A stretch of 64,000 nucleotides of DNA. Origin: Pseudonocardia petroleophila. Its GTDB lineage: Bacteria; Actinomycetota; Actinomycetes; Mycobacteriales; Pseudonocardiaceae. The notes under the pieces are model-generated. The model worked only from the letters and a program-made list of their open reading frames with translations, ran no database searches and had not been told where the DNA came from. Location: positions 7,501 through 71,500 of the forward strand of contig NZ_CP060131.1 of the NCBI RefSeq assembly GCF_014235185.1, in the 5' to 3' direction. Of the stretch, positions 23,689-32,814 are shown in pieces. The first letter of the stretch is position 1. Each line of letters opens with the position of its first letter. The position numbers were made by a program, and so were the translations under genes.

Positions 23689-25059
23689 GTGAGACCGCCG
23701 GAGGCGGTGCTCCCGCGCGCCGACGGCGCGTTCCACCACGGCGAGACCCAGCCGCGGCTGCCCGACGACCGCGTCCCCGTCGTCCTCGTGGTGCTCGACG
23801 GGCTCGGCGACCGCCCGGTCCCCGAGCTCGGTGGCCGCACCCCGGCCGAGGCCGCCCGCACCCCGGTGCTCGACGCGCTGGCCGCGCGCGGGGCGTCGGG
23901 CTGGCACCTGCCGTTCGGGTGGGGGCCGGCGCCCGCGTCGGAGCTCGCGCACTGGGCGATGTTCGGGTTCGCCGACGTGCCGTTCCCGGGCCGGGCCGTG
24001 CTGGAGGCCGTCGGTGCGGGCCTCGACGTGCCGTACGGGACGGCCGTGACGCACGCCGCGCTGCGGGCGTCGCACGCCCACGAGGGCCGGGTGTGGATCG
24101 TCGGCCGGGCCGCCGCGGGCGACGCCGCCGATGTCACGACCCTGTTCGACGCCCTCTCCCCGGTCGCCGCCCGGCACGGGGCGGCGCTGCGCGCCCTGCG
24201 CGGCCGGGGCGAGGCCCTGCTGACGCTGGCCGGGCACGCGAGCGGCGCCGTGACCGACTCCGACCCGTTCTTCGCCGAGCGGCATCCGTGGCTGCGGGTG
24301 CTGCCCGTCTCGCCCGGGGGCACGGCCACGGCGGAGACGCTCAACGCGCTGCTGCTCGACGCCCGCGCCGTGCTCCGCGCCCACCCGGTGAACGCCCGCC
24401 GCACCGCCGACGGCCTGCCCCCGCTCGACGTGCTCACCACCAAGTGGTCCGGTGACCGCACCCCGATCCCGACGTTCGCCGAGCGCAACGGCGTCGCGGG
24501 CGCGCTCGTCACCCAGACCGGGCTCTACCGCGGGCTCGCCGGCGTGCTCGGCACCGCCCGGCGCGACGTGGCCGCCGTACCGGACGTCGGCGCCGACCTC
24601 GCCACCCGGCTCGCCGCGGCCGAGGAGCTGATCGCCGACGGCGCGCGGTTCGTCCACGTCCACACGAAGGCCACCGACGAGGCCGGGCACACGAAACGAC
24701 CGCACGCGAAGCGGGAGGTGCTGGAGGCGGCCGACCGCGGCCTGGCCGGGCTCGCGGAGCTGGCCGGGCGCGCGGTCGTGGCCGTCACCGGCGACCACGC
24801 CACCCCGTCGGTCGACGGCGTGCTGCACACCAGCGACCCCACCCCGCTGGTCGTCGCCGGGCCGGGGGTGCGGCCCGACGGCGTCACCGCCTTCGGCGAG
24901 TCGCCCGCCCGGCACGGCTGGTACGGGCAGGTGCGGGCCGCGGAGCTGCTGCCGCTGCTGTTCGCCCACGCCAACCGGCCGGTCTTCCTCGGGCACCGCG
25001 CCACCCGGCGGGTGACGTCCGCGCTGCCGGACGATCCCGAACCGATGCCGGCGGACTGA
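23689..25059 (+). CDS. archaeal-type phosphoglycerate mutase (ApgM-like), alkaline phosphatase superfamily
   Basis: A 456-residue metalloenzyme. VVLVVLDGLGDRPVPELGGRTPAEAARTP is the N-terminal metal site, ELAHWAMFGF contains the position of the usual serine loop, and the C-terminal metal motifs HVHTKATDEAGHTKRP and VAVTGDHATPSVDGVLHTSDPTPLVVAG are intact. The family covers 2,3-bisphosphoglycerate-independent mutases and relatives acting on phosphonopyruvate-like compounds. In the 'S' loop the typical SPxGxxxxG pattern is present only loosely (PAPASELAHWAMFG), so substrate is uncertain. GTG 23689 is the likely start, within a G-rich ribosome site. Genomic context (nucleotidyltransferase, flavoprotein) is not glycolytic. 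Confidence 0.82.
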   Translation: MRPPEAVLPRADGAFHHGETQPRLPDDRVPVVLVVLDGLGDRPVPELGGRTPAEAARTPVLDALAARGASGWHLPFGWGPAPASELAHWAMFGFADVPFPGRAVLEAVGAGLDVPYGTAVTHAALRASHAHEGRVWIVGRAAAGDAADVTTLFDALSPVAARHGAALRALRGRGEALLTLAGHASGAVTDSDPFFAERHPWLRVLPVSPGGTATAETLNALLLDARAVLRAHPVNARRTADGLPPLDVLTTKWSGDRTPIPTFAERNGVAGALVTQTGLYRGLAGVLGTARRDVAAVPDVGADLATRLAAAEELIADGARFVHVHTKATDEAGHTKRPHAKREVLEAADRGLAGLAELAGRAVVAVTGDHATPSVDGVLHTSDPTPLVVAGPGVRPDGVTAFGESPARHGWYGQVRAAELLPLLFAHANRPVFLGHRATRRVTSALPDDPEPMPAD

Positions 25060-25104
25060 GGACCGGCGGCAGCGGGCGCCGGAGGCCCGGTCCACAATCG
25101 GGGC

Positions 25105-26580
25105 ATGACCAGTGATCACGTCGACGTCCTGATCGTCGGGGCCGGGCTGTCCGGGATCGGGGCCGCGTGGCGGCTGCAGCACGACGCCCCCGGCACGAGC
25201 TACGCGATCCTGGAGTCGCGCGACGCCATCGGGGGCACCTGGGACCTGTTCCGCTACCCGGGCGTCCGCTCGGACTCCGACATGTTCACCCTCAGCTACC
25301 CGTTCCGGCCGTGGCAGGGGCGGGAGTCGATGGCCGACGGGGACCGGATCCGGGACTACATCCGCGACACCGCGGCCGAGGCGCGGATCACCGAGCACAT
25401 CCGGTTCGGCACGCGGGTGCTGGGCGCGGAGTGGTCGACGCCCGACGCGCGGTGGACGGTGCGCACCGACGGCGGGACGTGGACCTGCTCGTTCCTCTAC
25501 GTCTGCGCCGGCTACTACGACTACGACCACGGCCACCAGCCCGACTTCCCCGGGCTCGACGACTACGCCGGTCGCTTCGTGCACCCCCAGTCCTGGCCCG
25601 CCGACCTCGACCACACCGGGCAGCGGGTCGTCGTCGTCGGGAGCGGCGCGACGGCCGTGACGCTCGTGCCGGCGATGGCCGGGACCGCCGCGCACGTCAC
25701 GATGCTGCAGCGCTCGCCGTCCTACCTGACGGCGCTCGCGCGCACCGACGGGGTCGCGAACGCGCTGCGGAGATTCCTGCCCGCGGGGCTCGCCCACTCG
25801 ATCGTCCGCACCAAGAACGTGCTGCTGACCTCGGCGTTCTACCAGCTGTGCCGGCGCCGCCCGGAGACCGCGAAGAAGCTGCTGCGGGCGGGTGCGCTGC
25901 GCTTCCTGCACGACCCCGCCTACGTCGACGAGCACTTCACGCCGACCTACGAGCCGTGGGACCAGCGCCTGTGCGTCGTGCCCGGCGGCGACTTCTTCCG
26001 GTCCGTCGCGGCGGGGGACGCGTCGGTGGTGACCGCGCGGATCGACCGGTTCGTGCCCGAGGGGATCCGGCTGGAGTCCGGGCGGGTCCTCGAGGCCGAC
26101 GTCGTGGTCTCGGCCACCGGCCTGTCGCTGGTGGCGCTGGGCGGGATGGACCTCGTGGTCGACGGCGAGCCGGTCGACGTCGGCAGCAGCGTCGCCTACC
26201 GCGGCCTGATGCTGGGCGGCGTCCCGAACTTCGCGTTCTGCTTCGGCTACACCAACGCCTCGTGGACGCTGCGCGCCGACCTCTCGTCGCGGTTCGTCGC
26301 CCGGCTGGTGCGCCACCTGCGCAGCCGCGGCCTGGCCTCGGCGACGCCGCGGGTGCCGGGCCCGGACCAGCCGCGCCTGCCGTTCCTGGACCTCACCTCC
26401 TCCTACGTGCAGCGGGCGGTCGACCGCTTCCCCCGGCGCACCGGCCGGGAGCCCTTCGACGTCCGGCAGAACTACCTGCTCGACCGGCTCGTCATGAGCG
26501 GGGCCGCTCTGGGCCGCGACATGGACTTCGCCCCGGCCCGGGTCCCCGCCGCCGTTCGCAACGGACGCTCAACGGACTGA
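25105..26580 (+). CDS. Baeyer-Villiger / flavin-containing monooxygenase (EthA-like)
   Basis: A 491-residue FAD/NADPH monooxygenase. FAD motif VLIVGAGLSGIGAAWRL (about 6-22), GGTWDLFRYPGVRSDSDMFTLSYPF (typical of EthA-type enzymes), BVMO fingerprint YAGRFVHPQSWP (about 153-164, with Tyr for the first Phe), NADPH motif VVVVGSGATAVTLVPAMA (about 173). It converts ketones to esters or oxidises sulfur compounds. ATG 25105 stands alone with no operon partner upstream; a two-component system starts 62 bp after the stop. Natural substrate unknown. Confidence 0.9.
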   Translation: MTSDHVDVLIVGAGLSGIGAAWRLQHDAPGTSYAILESRDAIGGTWDLFRYPGVRSDSDMFTLSYPFRPWQGRESMADGDRIRDYIRDTAAEARITEHIRFGTRVLGAEWSTPDARWTVRTDGGTWTCSFLYVCAGYYDYDHGHQPDFPGLDDYAGRFVHPQSWPADLDHTGQRVVVVGSGATAVTLVPAMAGTAAHVTMLQRSPSYLTALARTDGVANALRRFLPAGLAHSIVRTKNVLLTSAFYQLCRRRPETAKKLLRAGALRFLHDPAYVDEHFTPTYEPWDQRLCVVPGGDFFRSVAAGDASVVTARIDRFVPEGIRLESGRVLEADVVVSATGLSLVALGGMDLVVDGEPVDVGSSVAYRGLMLGGVPNFAFCFGYTNASWTLRADLSSRFVARLVRHLRSRGLASATPRVPGPDQPRLPFLDLTSSYVQRAVDRFPRRTGREPFDVRQNYLLDRLVMSGAALGRDMDFAPARVPAAVRNGRSTD

Positions 26581-26642
26581 CAACGGAGGCCCCTTGCCCC
26601 CCGCTCCGCGCGGCGGGCACGATGGGCCCGAGGGGGTCGAGG

Positions 26643-27338
26643 GTGACCGATCGCACACAGGCGCGGGTGCTCGTCGTCGACGACGACGAACGGGTGCGCA
26701 CCGTCGTGTCCTGGCAGCTGGAGGCCGACGGCTACGTCGTCGTCGAGGCGCCCGACGGCGCCGCGGCACTGGCCCGGATCGCCGACGACCTCCCCGATCT
26801 CGTGGTGCTCGACCTGTCGATGCCCGGCGTCGGGGGGCTCGACGTCCTGCGCCGCGTCCGTGACGGCGACGGGTCGCTCCCGGTGATCGTGCTGTCCGGC
26901 CGCAGCGGCGAGACCGACCGGATCGTCGGCCTCGATCTCGGTGCCGACGACTACCTGGTCAAGCCCTTCTCCCCCGGTGAGCTCGCGGCGCGGGTCCGCT
27001 CCGTGCTGCGCCGCTCGGGGCGCGCCGCGCCGCAGCCGGTGACGCGCGGGAGCGGGCTCGTCGTGGACCCGGCGACCCGGGACGTCGTGGCCGACGGCCG
27101 CACGGTCGAGCTGACCGCGCGCGAGTTCGACCTGCTCGCGTTCCTCGTCGCGCACCCGCGGCAGGTGTTCAGCCGGGCGCAGCTGCTCAAGCAGGTCTGG
27201 CGCAGCGACCCGGGGTGGCAGGGCGAGGCCACCGTCACCGAGCACGTCCACCGGCTGCGGCACAAGATCGAGGCCGATCCCGCGCGGCCCCGGCGGCTGC
27301 GGACCGTGCGGGGCGTCGGCTACCAGCTGGAGCCGTGA
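26643..27338 (+). CDS. OmpR-family response regulator
   Basis: A 231-residue regulator: receiver domain (about 8-122) with acidic pair DDD (11-13 in VLVVDDDERVRT), phospho-acceptor Asp in LVVLDLSMPGVGG (about 57) and Lys in DYLVKPFSP (about 107), and a C-terminal winged helix (about 135-230) ending LRTVRGVGYQLEP. GTG 26643 follows an AGGGGGTCGAGG purine run. The stop overlaps the kinase start as TGATG, so kinase and regulator are made together. Confidence 0.94.
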   Translation: MTDRTQARVLVVDDDERVRTVVSWQLEADGYVVVEAPDGAAALARIADDLPDLVVLDLSMPGVGGLDVLRRVRDGDGSLPVIVLSGRSGETDRIVGLDLGADDYLVKPFSPGELAARVRSVLRRSGRAAPQPVTRGSGLVVDPATRDVVADGRTVELTAREFDLLAFLVAHPRQVFSRAQLLKQVWRSDPGWQGEATVTEHVHRLRHKIEADPARPRRLRTVRGVGYQLEP

Positions 27339-28984
27339 TGCTGCCCGTCATGCCCGAGCTCGACCACGCCGACAGCCTCGAGCTGCTGCACCGCCAGACC
27401 ACCGTCCTGGAACTGATCGCGGGCGGCGCCGCGCTGCCGGAGATGCTGACGGCCGTCACGGTCGCGCTGGAGGAGCTCATCCCGGGCAGCCGCTGCTCGG
27501 TGCTGCTGCTCGACGGCACCACGCTGCACCACGGGGCCGCCCCGTCGCTGCCCCGGGCGTACTCCACCGCGATCGACGGCCTCGCGATCGGGCCCGACGC
27601 CGGGTCCTGCGGCACCGCGGCCCACCTGGACGTCGAGGTGGTCGCCGAGGACATCCTCGACGACGCCCGCTGGGACCGGTTCCGCGTGCTCGCCCGCCCG
27701 CACGGGCTGCGGGCGTGCTGGTCGAGCCCGATCCGCGGGCGCCGGGCCAACGGGGCGGCGACCGGGGTGCTGGGCACCTTCGCCGTCTACCACGACGTCC
27801 CGCACCGCCCGACGGCCCGCGAGCGGCGGCTGGTCGAGCGCTTCACGCACCTGTCGTCGGTGGCGATCGAGCACGCGCGGCTCTACGGGGCGCTGACCGA
27901 GAGCGAGGAGCGGTTCCGCCGCGCGTTCGAGGACAACGCCGTCGGCATGGCGCTGACCGGCCTGGACGGCCGGTTCGGGCGGGTCAACCGCGCCCTGCGC
28001 GAGATGCTCGGCCGCGACGAGGACGCGCTGCTCGCCGCCGGGCTCGACTCCGTGCTCGACCCCCCGACCGCTCCCGCGGCGCTCGCCGCGATCGCCCTGT
28101 GCACCAGCGGCGACCGGGACTCGGTGCAGTTCGAGACCACGCTGCTGCGCGTCGACGGCGAGCCGGTCCGGGCCGGCGTCACCGCCTCGGTGGTGCGGGG
28201 GGCCGGCGGGGAGCCCGTCTACCTCAGCATCAACGTCCTCGACGTCACCGCGCGCCGCGCCGCGGAGCTCGACCGCCGCGCGCGGCGCGAGGCGGAGCTG
28301 GCCCGGGAGGTGGCGGAGTCGGCGAGCCGGGCGAAGTCGGACTTCCTGTCCGCGCTGAGCCACGAGCTGCGCACCCCGCTGCAGGCGATCACCGGGTTCA
28401 CCGAGCTGCTGGGCACCCTCGACCTCACCCCGGCCCGGCGGGCGGCCGCGCTGGGGCACATCGGCGGGGCGTCCTCGCACATCCTCGCGCTCGTCGACGA
28501 CGTGCTCGACATCGCCGCGATCGAGGCGGGTGCGCTCCCGCTGCACCCGGTCGACGTCGACGTGGCCGGCCTGGTCGGAGAGGTCGTGGACCTGCTCGGC
28601 CCGCTCGCCGACGACCGCGGGGTCGAGCTCGTCGCCTGCGCGCCGTGCGGCACGGTGCGCGCCGACCCGCGGCGGCTGCGCCAGGTGCTGATCAACCTCG
28701 TCACCAACGGCGTGCGCTACAACCACGCGGGCGGACGGGTGCGCGTGCGGGCCGGGGCGGGCACGATCCGCGTCGCCGACTCCGGACCGGGCATCCCGGA
28801 GGAGCACATGGAGCGGCTGTTCGTGCCGTTCGACCGCCTCGGGGCCGACGTCGGCCCCGAGCCCGGCGCGGGCCTCGGGATGGTGCTCGCCCGCGGCCTC
28901 ACCGAGGCGATGGGCGGGCAGCTCACCGTGGACAGCGCGCCGGGATCGGGCACGACGGTGCTGGTGCGGCTGCCGGTCAGCTGA
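27338..28984 (+). CDS. soluble GAF-PAS sensor histidine kinase
   Basis: A 548-residue kinase without transmembrane segments. GAF domain (about 12-185: TVLELIAGGAALPEMLTAVTVALEELIPGSRCSVLLLD ... GPDAGSCGTAA ... RACWSSPIRG), PAS domain (about 190-310: ESEERFRRAFEDNAVGMALTGLDGRFGRVNRALREMLGRDED), a coiled linker, HisKA with H-box SALSHELRTPLQAITGF (about 345), and HATPase with VLINLVTNGVRYNHAGG, DSGPGIPEEHMERLF and GAGLGMVLARGL. It probably senses a cytoplasmic ligand, gas or redox state. The 3' end overlaps the convergent SRPBCC gene by 8 bp. Confidence 0.93.
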   Translation: MLPVMPELDHADSLELLHRQTTVLELIAGGAALPEMLTAVTVALEELIPGSRCSVLLLDGTTLHHGAAPSLPRAYSTAIDGLAIGPDAGSCGTAAHLDVEVVAEDILDDARWDRFRVLARPHGLRACWSSPIRGRRANGAATGVLGTFAVYHDVPHRPTARERRLVERFTHLSSVAIEHARLYGALTESEERFRRAFEDNAVGMALTGLDGRFGRVNRALREMLGRDEDALLAAGLDSVLDPPTAPAALAAIALCTSGDRDSVQFETTLLRVDGEPVRAGVTASVVRGAGGEPVYLSINVLDVTARRAAELDRRARREAELAREVAESASRAKSDFLSALSHELRTPLQAITGFTELLGTLDLTPARRAAALGHIGGASSHILALVDDVLDIAAIEAGALPLHPVDVDVAGLVGEVVDLLGPLADDRGVELVACAPCGTVRADPRRLRQVLINLVTNGVRYNHAGGRVRVRAGAGTIRVADSGPGIPEEHMERLFVPFDRLGADVGPEPGAGLGMVLARGLTEAMGGQLTVDSAPGSGTTVLVRLPVS

Positions 28985-29459
28985 CGGCGGACTCCAGCCG
29001 GTCGAGCGTGCCGGCGAGCTGCTCCTGCGAGACCCGCGGGAACATCTTCTCGAACTGCGGGTCCTTGACGCCCGTCCAGTCGTAGACCGAGGTGACCTCG
29101 GTGCCGCCGTCGACCTCGCGCAGGTCGTAGGTGAAGGTGTGGCCGCTGGCCTCCATGCCCTCGAGCTTCTCGGCCAGCTCGCACGTCGGGTCGACCTTCG
29201 GGGCCCAGCCGACGCGCGCGCCGGGGACGAAGGCGGTGACGGAGTTGACCATCCGGTACTCGCCCAGGTCGTCGGCCTGCATGTTCATGGTGAAGACCTG
29301 GCCGATGCCCGAGATCGGCGGCGTGGAGCCCTCGACCCCCTGGATCGAGCCGGCGCCGTCGAGCGCGGAGTGCTGGTTCGGGTCGGACAGGAGCGCGAAG
29401 ATCGTGTCGGCGGGGGCTGCGATGACCTTGCTCGCCTGGAGCTTCTTGTCGGTGTCCAT
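28977..29459 (-). CDS. SRPBCC-family (START-like) protein
   Basis: A 160-residue protein of the polyketide cyclase/Bet v 1-like fold: ASKVIAAPADTIFALLSDPNQHSALDGAGSIQG is the family opening, with GHTFTYDLREVDGGTEVTSVYDWTG in the later strands and LAGTLDRLESAVS as the C-terminal helix. It binds small hydrophobic ligands; some members modify them. It follows the aldehyde dehydrogenase gene on the same strand (36 bp), and the two may act on the same compound. Confidence 0.88.
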   Translation of the reverse strand: MDTDKKLQASKVIAAPADTIFALLSDPNQHSALDGAGSIQGVEGSTPPISGIGQVFTMNMQADDLGEYRMVNSVTAFVPGARVGWAPKVDPTCELAEKLEGMEASGHTFTYDLREVDGGTEVTSVYDWTGVKDPQFEKMFPRVSQEQLAGTLDRLESAVS

Positions 29460-29495
29460 GCCAGACGGTTACCCCGTTCGGCCCAGACCCAATCC

Positions 29496-30962
29496 CTAGC
29501 CGAGCGTGAACGGGTCGCGCGTGCCGCCCGTCAGCTCCACCCAGACGGACTTGTTCTCGGTGTAGGCGAGCACCGCCTCGGTCCCGTTCTCGCGGCCGAT
29601 GCCGGACTGGCCCATCCCGCCGAACGGCACGCTCGGCGCCACCACCCGGTAGGCGTTGACCCACACCGTGCCCGCCCGCAGCCGCGCCGCCACCCGGTGC
29701 GCGCGGTGCACGTCCTTCGTCCACACCGCCCCGGCCAGGCCGTACGGGGTGTCGTTGGCCAGCTTGAGCGCCTCGTCCTCGTCGGTGAAGGTGACGGCCG
29801 AGAGCACCGGGCCGAACACCTCCTCGCGGAACACCGTGTCCGACGGCTTCACCGACAGCACGGTCGGTCGGACGAAGTACCCGCCGAGCCCGTCGTCGGC
29901 GGAACCGCCGTAGGCGACGGTCGCGCCCTCGTCCTGCGCGGTGCGCAGGTAGCCGAGCACCTTCTCGTACTGCGGGGCGTTGGCGACCGGGCCCATCTCG
30001 GTCTCCGGGTCGTTCGGGTCGCCGAGCCGGATCGTCGCGGCGCGCTCGGCGACCAGCCGCACGAGCTCGTCGTGCACCGACTCGTGGACGATCAGCCGCG
30101 AGCCCGCCATGCAGGTCTGCCCGGTGGCCGCGAACACGCCCGCGATCAGGCCGTTGGCCGCGGCCTCGAGGTCGGCGTCGGGGAAGACGATCTGCGGCGA
30201 CTTTCCGCCCAGCTCCAGGGTGACCGCGTTGAGGTTGTCGGCGGCGGCGTGCGCGACGGCGCGGCCGGTGGCCGTGGACCCCGTGAACGCCACCTTGTCG
30301 ACGCCCGGGTGCCCGGCCAGCGCGGCGCCGGTCTCCCGCGACAGCCCGGTGACGACGTTGACGACGCCCGCCGGGAAACCGGCCTCGGCGAACAGCTCGG
30401 CGAAGCCCAGCGTGGACGCGGGCGAGTGCTCCGAGGGCTTGACGACGAACGTGCAGCCGGCGGCGAGACCGGGCGCGAGCTTCCAGGTCGTCAGCAGCAG
30501 CGGGGAGTTCCACGGCGTGATCGCCGCGACGACGCCGACCGGCTCGCGGCGGGTGTAGACGAGGAAGTTCGGGTTCGGCGCGGGGATCTGCCGTCCCTCG
30601 AGCGTGGCCGCGAGGCCCGCGTAGTAGTGGTACCAGGAGCCCAGGCCGTTGAGCTGGCCGATCATCTCGCGGTAGAGCTTGCCGGAGTCGTTGACCTCCA
30701 GGCGGGCGAGGCGCTCCGCGTTCTCGCCGATCAGGTCGCCGAGGCGGCGCATCAGCGCGGCGCGGGCGAAGCCGGTCAGCGAGCCCCACTCGCCGTCGAG
30801 CGCGGCGCGGGCGGCGGCCACCGCGGCGTCGACGTCCTCGGGCCCACCGTCGGGCACCTGCGCCCAGGGCTGCCCGGTGTACGGGTTCTCCGACTCGAAC
30901 GTGCGGCCGGACGCCGCGTCGACGGCCCGGCCCCCGATCAGCATCCGGAACACCTCGGTCAT
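29496..30962 (-). CDS. NAD(P)-dependent aldehyde dehydrogenase
   Basis: A 488-residue oxidoreductase of the ALDH superfamily: PWNSPLLLTTWKLAPGLAAGCTFVVKPSE (cofactor and Asn), FTGSTATGRAV, general base Glu in VTLELGGKSPQIVF (about 253), catalytic Cys in GQTCMAGSRL (about 288), EEVFGPVLS, and PFGGMGQSGIGRENGTEAVLAYTENKSVW at the C-terminus. Closest in character to betaine/aromatic aldehyde dehydrogenases. The start ATG is 30962. Substrate is not deducible; an upstream promoter region (30963-31061) is shared with the divergent lipoprotein gene. Confidence 0.95.
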   Translation of the reverse strand: MTEVFRMLIGGRAVDAASGRTFESENPYTGQPWAQVPDGGPEDVDAAVAAARAALDGEWGSLTGFARAALMRRLGDLIGENAERLARLEVNDSGKLYREMIGQLNGLGSWYHYYAGLAATLEGRQIPAPNPNFLVYTRREPVGVVAAITPWNSPLLLTTWKLAPGLAAGCTFVVKPSEHSPASTLGFAELFAEAGFPAGVVNVVTGLSRETGAALAGHPGVDKVAFTGSTATGRAVAHAAADNLNAVTLELGGKSPQIVFPDADLEAAANGLIAGVFAATGQTCMAGSRLIVHESVHDELVRLVAERAATIRLGDPNDPETEMGPVANAPQYEKVLGYLRTAQDEGATVAYGGSADDGLGGYFVRPTVLSVKPSDTVFREEVFGPVLSAVTFTDEDEALKLANDTPYGLAGAVWTKDVHRAHRVAARLRAGTVWVNAYRVVAPSVPFGGMGQSGIGRENGTEAVLAYTENKSVWVELTGGTRDPFTLG

Positions 30963-31061
30963 GCCGTCCTCCTCGCCTCGCCGGGCAGGTTACGAGGCGC
31001 AGCGGCGCGATGCACCTGTACCCAGCGGTAACACGGACGCCACACCGGCGACATACTCGAC

Positions 31062-31367
31062 GTGAACCGACGCCGGACCCTCACCGCCCTGCTCGCGGTG
31101 ACCGCCATCGCCGGCTGCTCCTCCCCCGACCGGGCGTGGGAGATGCCCGGGGTGGTCGGGCAGAACCTGCAGGCCGCGCAGGACGCCGTGCAGGAGCTGA
31201 CGGGCTTCGCGGTGCGCGTCACCACGCACGACCTCAGCGGCGCCGACCGCAGGCAGGTCACCGACGTCGAGTGGATGGTGTGCACCCAGACCCCGGAGGC
31301 GGGCACCGAGATCACGACGGACTCGATGGTCGACCTCGGCGTCGTGCGGCAGGACGAGGACTGCTGA
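31062..31367 (+). CDS. PASTA-domain lipoprotein
   Basis: A 101-residue exported protein, GTG start. Signal peptide MNRRRTLTALLAVTAIAGC with lipobox IAGC, then one PASTA domain: WEMPGVVGQNLQAAQDAVQEL ... VCTQTPEAGTEITTDSMVDLGVV. PASTA units usually occur in Ser/Thr kinases and penicillin-binding proteins and recognise cell-wall fragments; a lone lipoprotein copy is seen in several actinomycetes. It is divergent from the aldehyde dehydrogenase gene, with the copper operon 23 bp downstream. Confidence 0.85.
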   Translation: MNRRRTLTALLAVTAIAGCSSPDRAWEMPGVVGQNLQAAQDAVQELTGFAVRVTTHDLSGADRRQVTDVEWMVCTQTPEAGTEITTDSMVDLGVVRQDEDC

Positions 31368-31376
31368 GCGGTACGG

Positions 31377-31391
31377 TACCCCCCTAGCGTA
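31377..31391. promoter_or_regulatory. putative CsoR operator
   Basis: TACCCCCCTAGCGTA closely resembles the actinobacterial CsoR site consensus of the form TACCCCC-N-GGGTA, with one arm imperfect. It overlaps the first base of the csoR ATG at 31391, fitting autoregulation of the copper operon by copper-free CsoR. Confidence 0.6.
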
Positions 31392-31684
31392 TGCTCGACG
31401 GCGTGAACGGATACGCCCAGGACAAGGACGCCTACCTCAAGCGCATGAAGCGCATCGAGGGCCAGGTGCGCGGCATCGCCAAGATGATCGAGGACGACAA
31501 GTACTGCATCGACGTCCTCACGCAGGTCTCCGCCGCCACCAAGGCCCTGGAGGCCGTGGCGCTGGGCCTGCTCGACGAGCACCTGCGCCACTGCGTCTCC
31601 GAGGCCGTCGCCCAGGGCGGGCAGGCGGCCGACGACAAGGTCGCCGAGGCCAGCGCGGCCATCGCGCGCCTGGTCCGTTCGTAG
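31391..31684 (+). CDS. csoR: CsoR-family copper-sensing transcriptional repressor
   Basis: A 97-residue all-helical repressor: YLKRMKRIEGQVRGIAKMIEDDKYCIDVLTQVSAATKALEAVALGLLDEHLRHCVSEA. The Cu(I) ligands Cys (YCIDV), His (EHLRH) and Cys (RHC) are all present, the W-x-Y-z fingerprint of the family. Copper binding releases the operator and induces copZ-copA. ATG 31391 lies inside the operator with no ribosome site; GTG 31403 is an alternative start, and a leaderless transcript is likely either way. Confidence 0.92.
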   Translation: MLDGVNGYAQDKDAYLKRMKRIEGQVRGIAKMIEDDKYCIDVLTQVSAATKALEAVALGLLDEHLRHCVSEAVAQGGQAADDKVAEASAAIARLVRS

Positions 31685-31699
31685 CAGAAGGGGAACGAC

Positions 31700-31906
31700 A
31701 TGACCGAGCACACCTGGACCGTCACCGGCATGACCTGCGACCACTGCGTCGCGTCGGTCACCGAGGAGATCACCGAGCTCGACGGCGTCGCGGCCGTCGC
31801 GGTCGACCTGCGCACCGGGGCCGTCACGGTCCGCAGCGCCGCCCCGCTCGACGACGCCGCCGTGCGCGCCGCCGTCGCCGAGGCCGGGTACGCGGTGGCC
31901 GCCTGA
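31700..31906 (+). CDS. copZ: copper chaperone, HMA domain (CopZ-like)
   Basis: A 68-residue cytoplasmic chaperone with one heavy-metal-associated domain: [33 protein letters not shown], metal site M-x-C-x2-C. It passes Cu(I) to CopA and to CsoR. A GAAGGGG ribosome site lies at about 31686-31692. Second gene of the csoR operon. Confidence 0.93.
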   Translation: MTEHTWTVTGMTCDHCVASVTEEITELDGVAAVAVDLRTGAVTVRSAAPLDDAAVRAAVAEAGYAVAA

Positions 31907-31908
31907 CC

Positions 31909-32814
31909 ATGCGCACCGCCACGAAGCTGACCGCCTACGGTGCGGCGCTCGTCCTGGTCACGGCCGGGGCATGGGCGACCGGAACCGCTGTCGGTCCCCT
32001 GGGCTCCGCGGTCGCCGATCCCGGCACCGCGGCCCACGGGGACGCTCACAGCGGCACCGTCGCGGAGGCGACCGGACTGCCCCCGGGGCTGTCCACCACC
32101 GAGCAGGGCCTGACGCTGCGGCCGGCCGCGACGACGCACACCGGCGGCCCGTTCGCGTTCACGATCACCGGCCCCGACGGGGCGCCCGTCACCGCGTTCG
32201 ACGTGGAGCACGAGAAGCGGATGCACCTGGTCGTCGTACGCCGCGACGGCTCCGCGTTCCGGCACGTGCACCCCGAGATGGCGCCCGACGGCACCTGGAC
32301 CGTGCCGCTGGAGCGGCCCGCCGGCGGGAGCTACCGCGCGTTCGCCGACTTCGTCCCCACCGGCGGCGAGCCCGTCACGCTGGGCGTCGACGTGTCGGTG
32401 CCCGGCGAGTTCGTCCCCGTCGAGCACGCCCCCGGCCGCACCGCGCAGGTCGGCGGCTACACCGTGACCCTCGACGGCGACCTGGTCGCCGGGCAGGCCT
32501 CCCCCGTCACGCTGACGGTCGCGCGCGACGGCGTGCCCGTCACCGATCTCGAGCCGTACCTCGGCGCGTACGGCCACCTCGTCGCGCTGCGCGGGGGCGA
32601 CCTCGCGTACCTGCACGTGCACCCGGAGGACGGGCCGGCGGGGCCGGGGATCGGGTTCGTCGCCGAGGTGCCGAGCGCCGGCACCTACCGGCTGTTCCTG
32701 GACTTCTCCCACGGCGGGGTCGTCCGCACCGCGGAGTTCACCGTGCCCACCGGCCCGTCCACCGGGGCCGGCGCGGAGAGCGAACCGCACTCGCACGAGG
32801 AGGGACCCCGATGA
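31909..32814 (+). CDS. exported/anchored His-rich copper-associated protein
   Basis: A 301-residue protein with an N-terminal signal/anchor ([25 protein letters not shown]), a short His-containing linker (AAHGDAHSG), and two immunoglobulin-like beta domains. Each domain carries a HxHPE-type cluster: [23 protein letters not shown] (about 100-122) and [11 protein letters not shown] (about 228-238); the tail is EPHSHEEG. These are likely extracytoplasmic copper ligands. It sits between copZ and copA (stop and copA start overlap, ATGA), so it probably buffers copper outside the membrane. CopC-like function is inferred; no CopC motif is present. Confidence 0.8.
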   Translation: MRTATKLTAYGAALVLVTAGAWATGTAVGPLGSAVADPGTAAHGDAHSGTVAEATGLPPGLSTTEQGLTLRPAATTHTGGPFAFTITGPDGAPVTAFDVEHEKRMHLVVVRRDGSAFRHVHPEMAPDGTWTVPLERPAGGSYRAFADFVPTGGEPVTLGVDVSVPGEFVPVEHAPGRTAQVGGYTVTLDGDLVAGQASPVTLTVARDGVPVTDLEPYLGAYGHLVALRGGDLAYLHVHPEDGPAGPGIGFVAEVPSAGTYRLFLDFSHGGVVRTAEFTVPTGPSTGAGAESEPHSHEEGPR

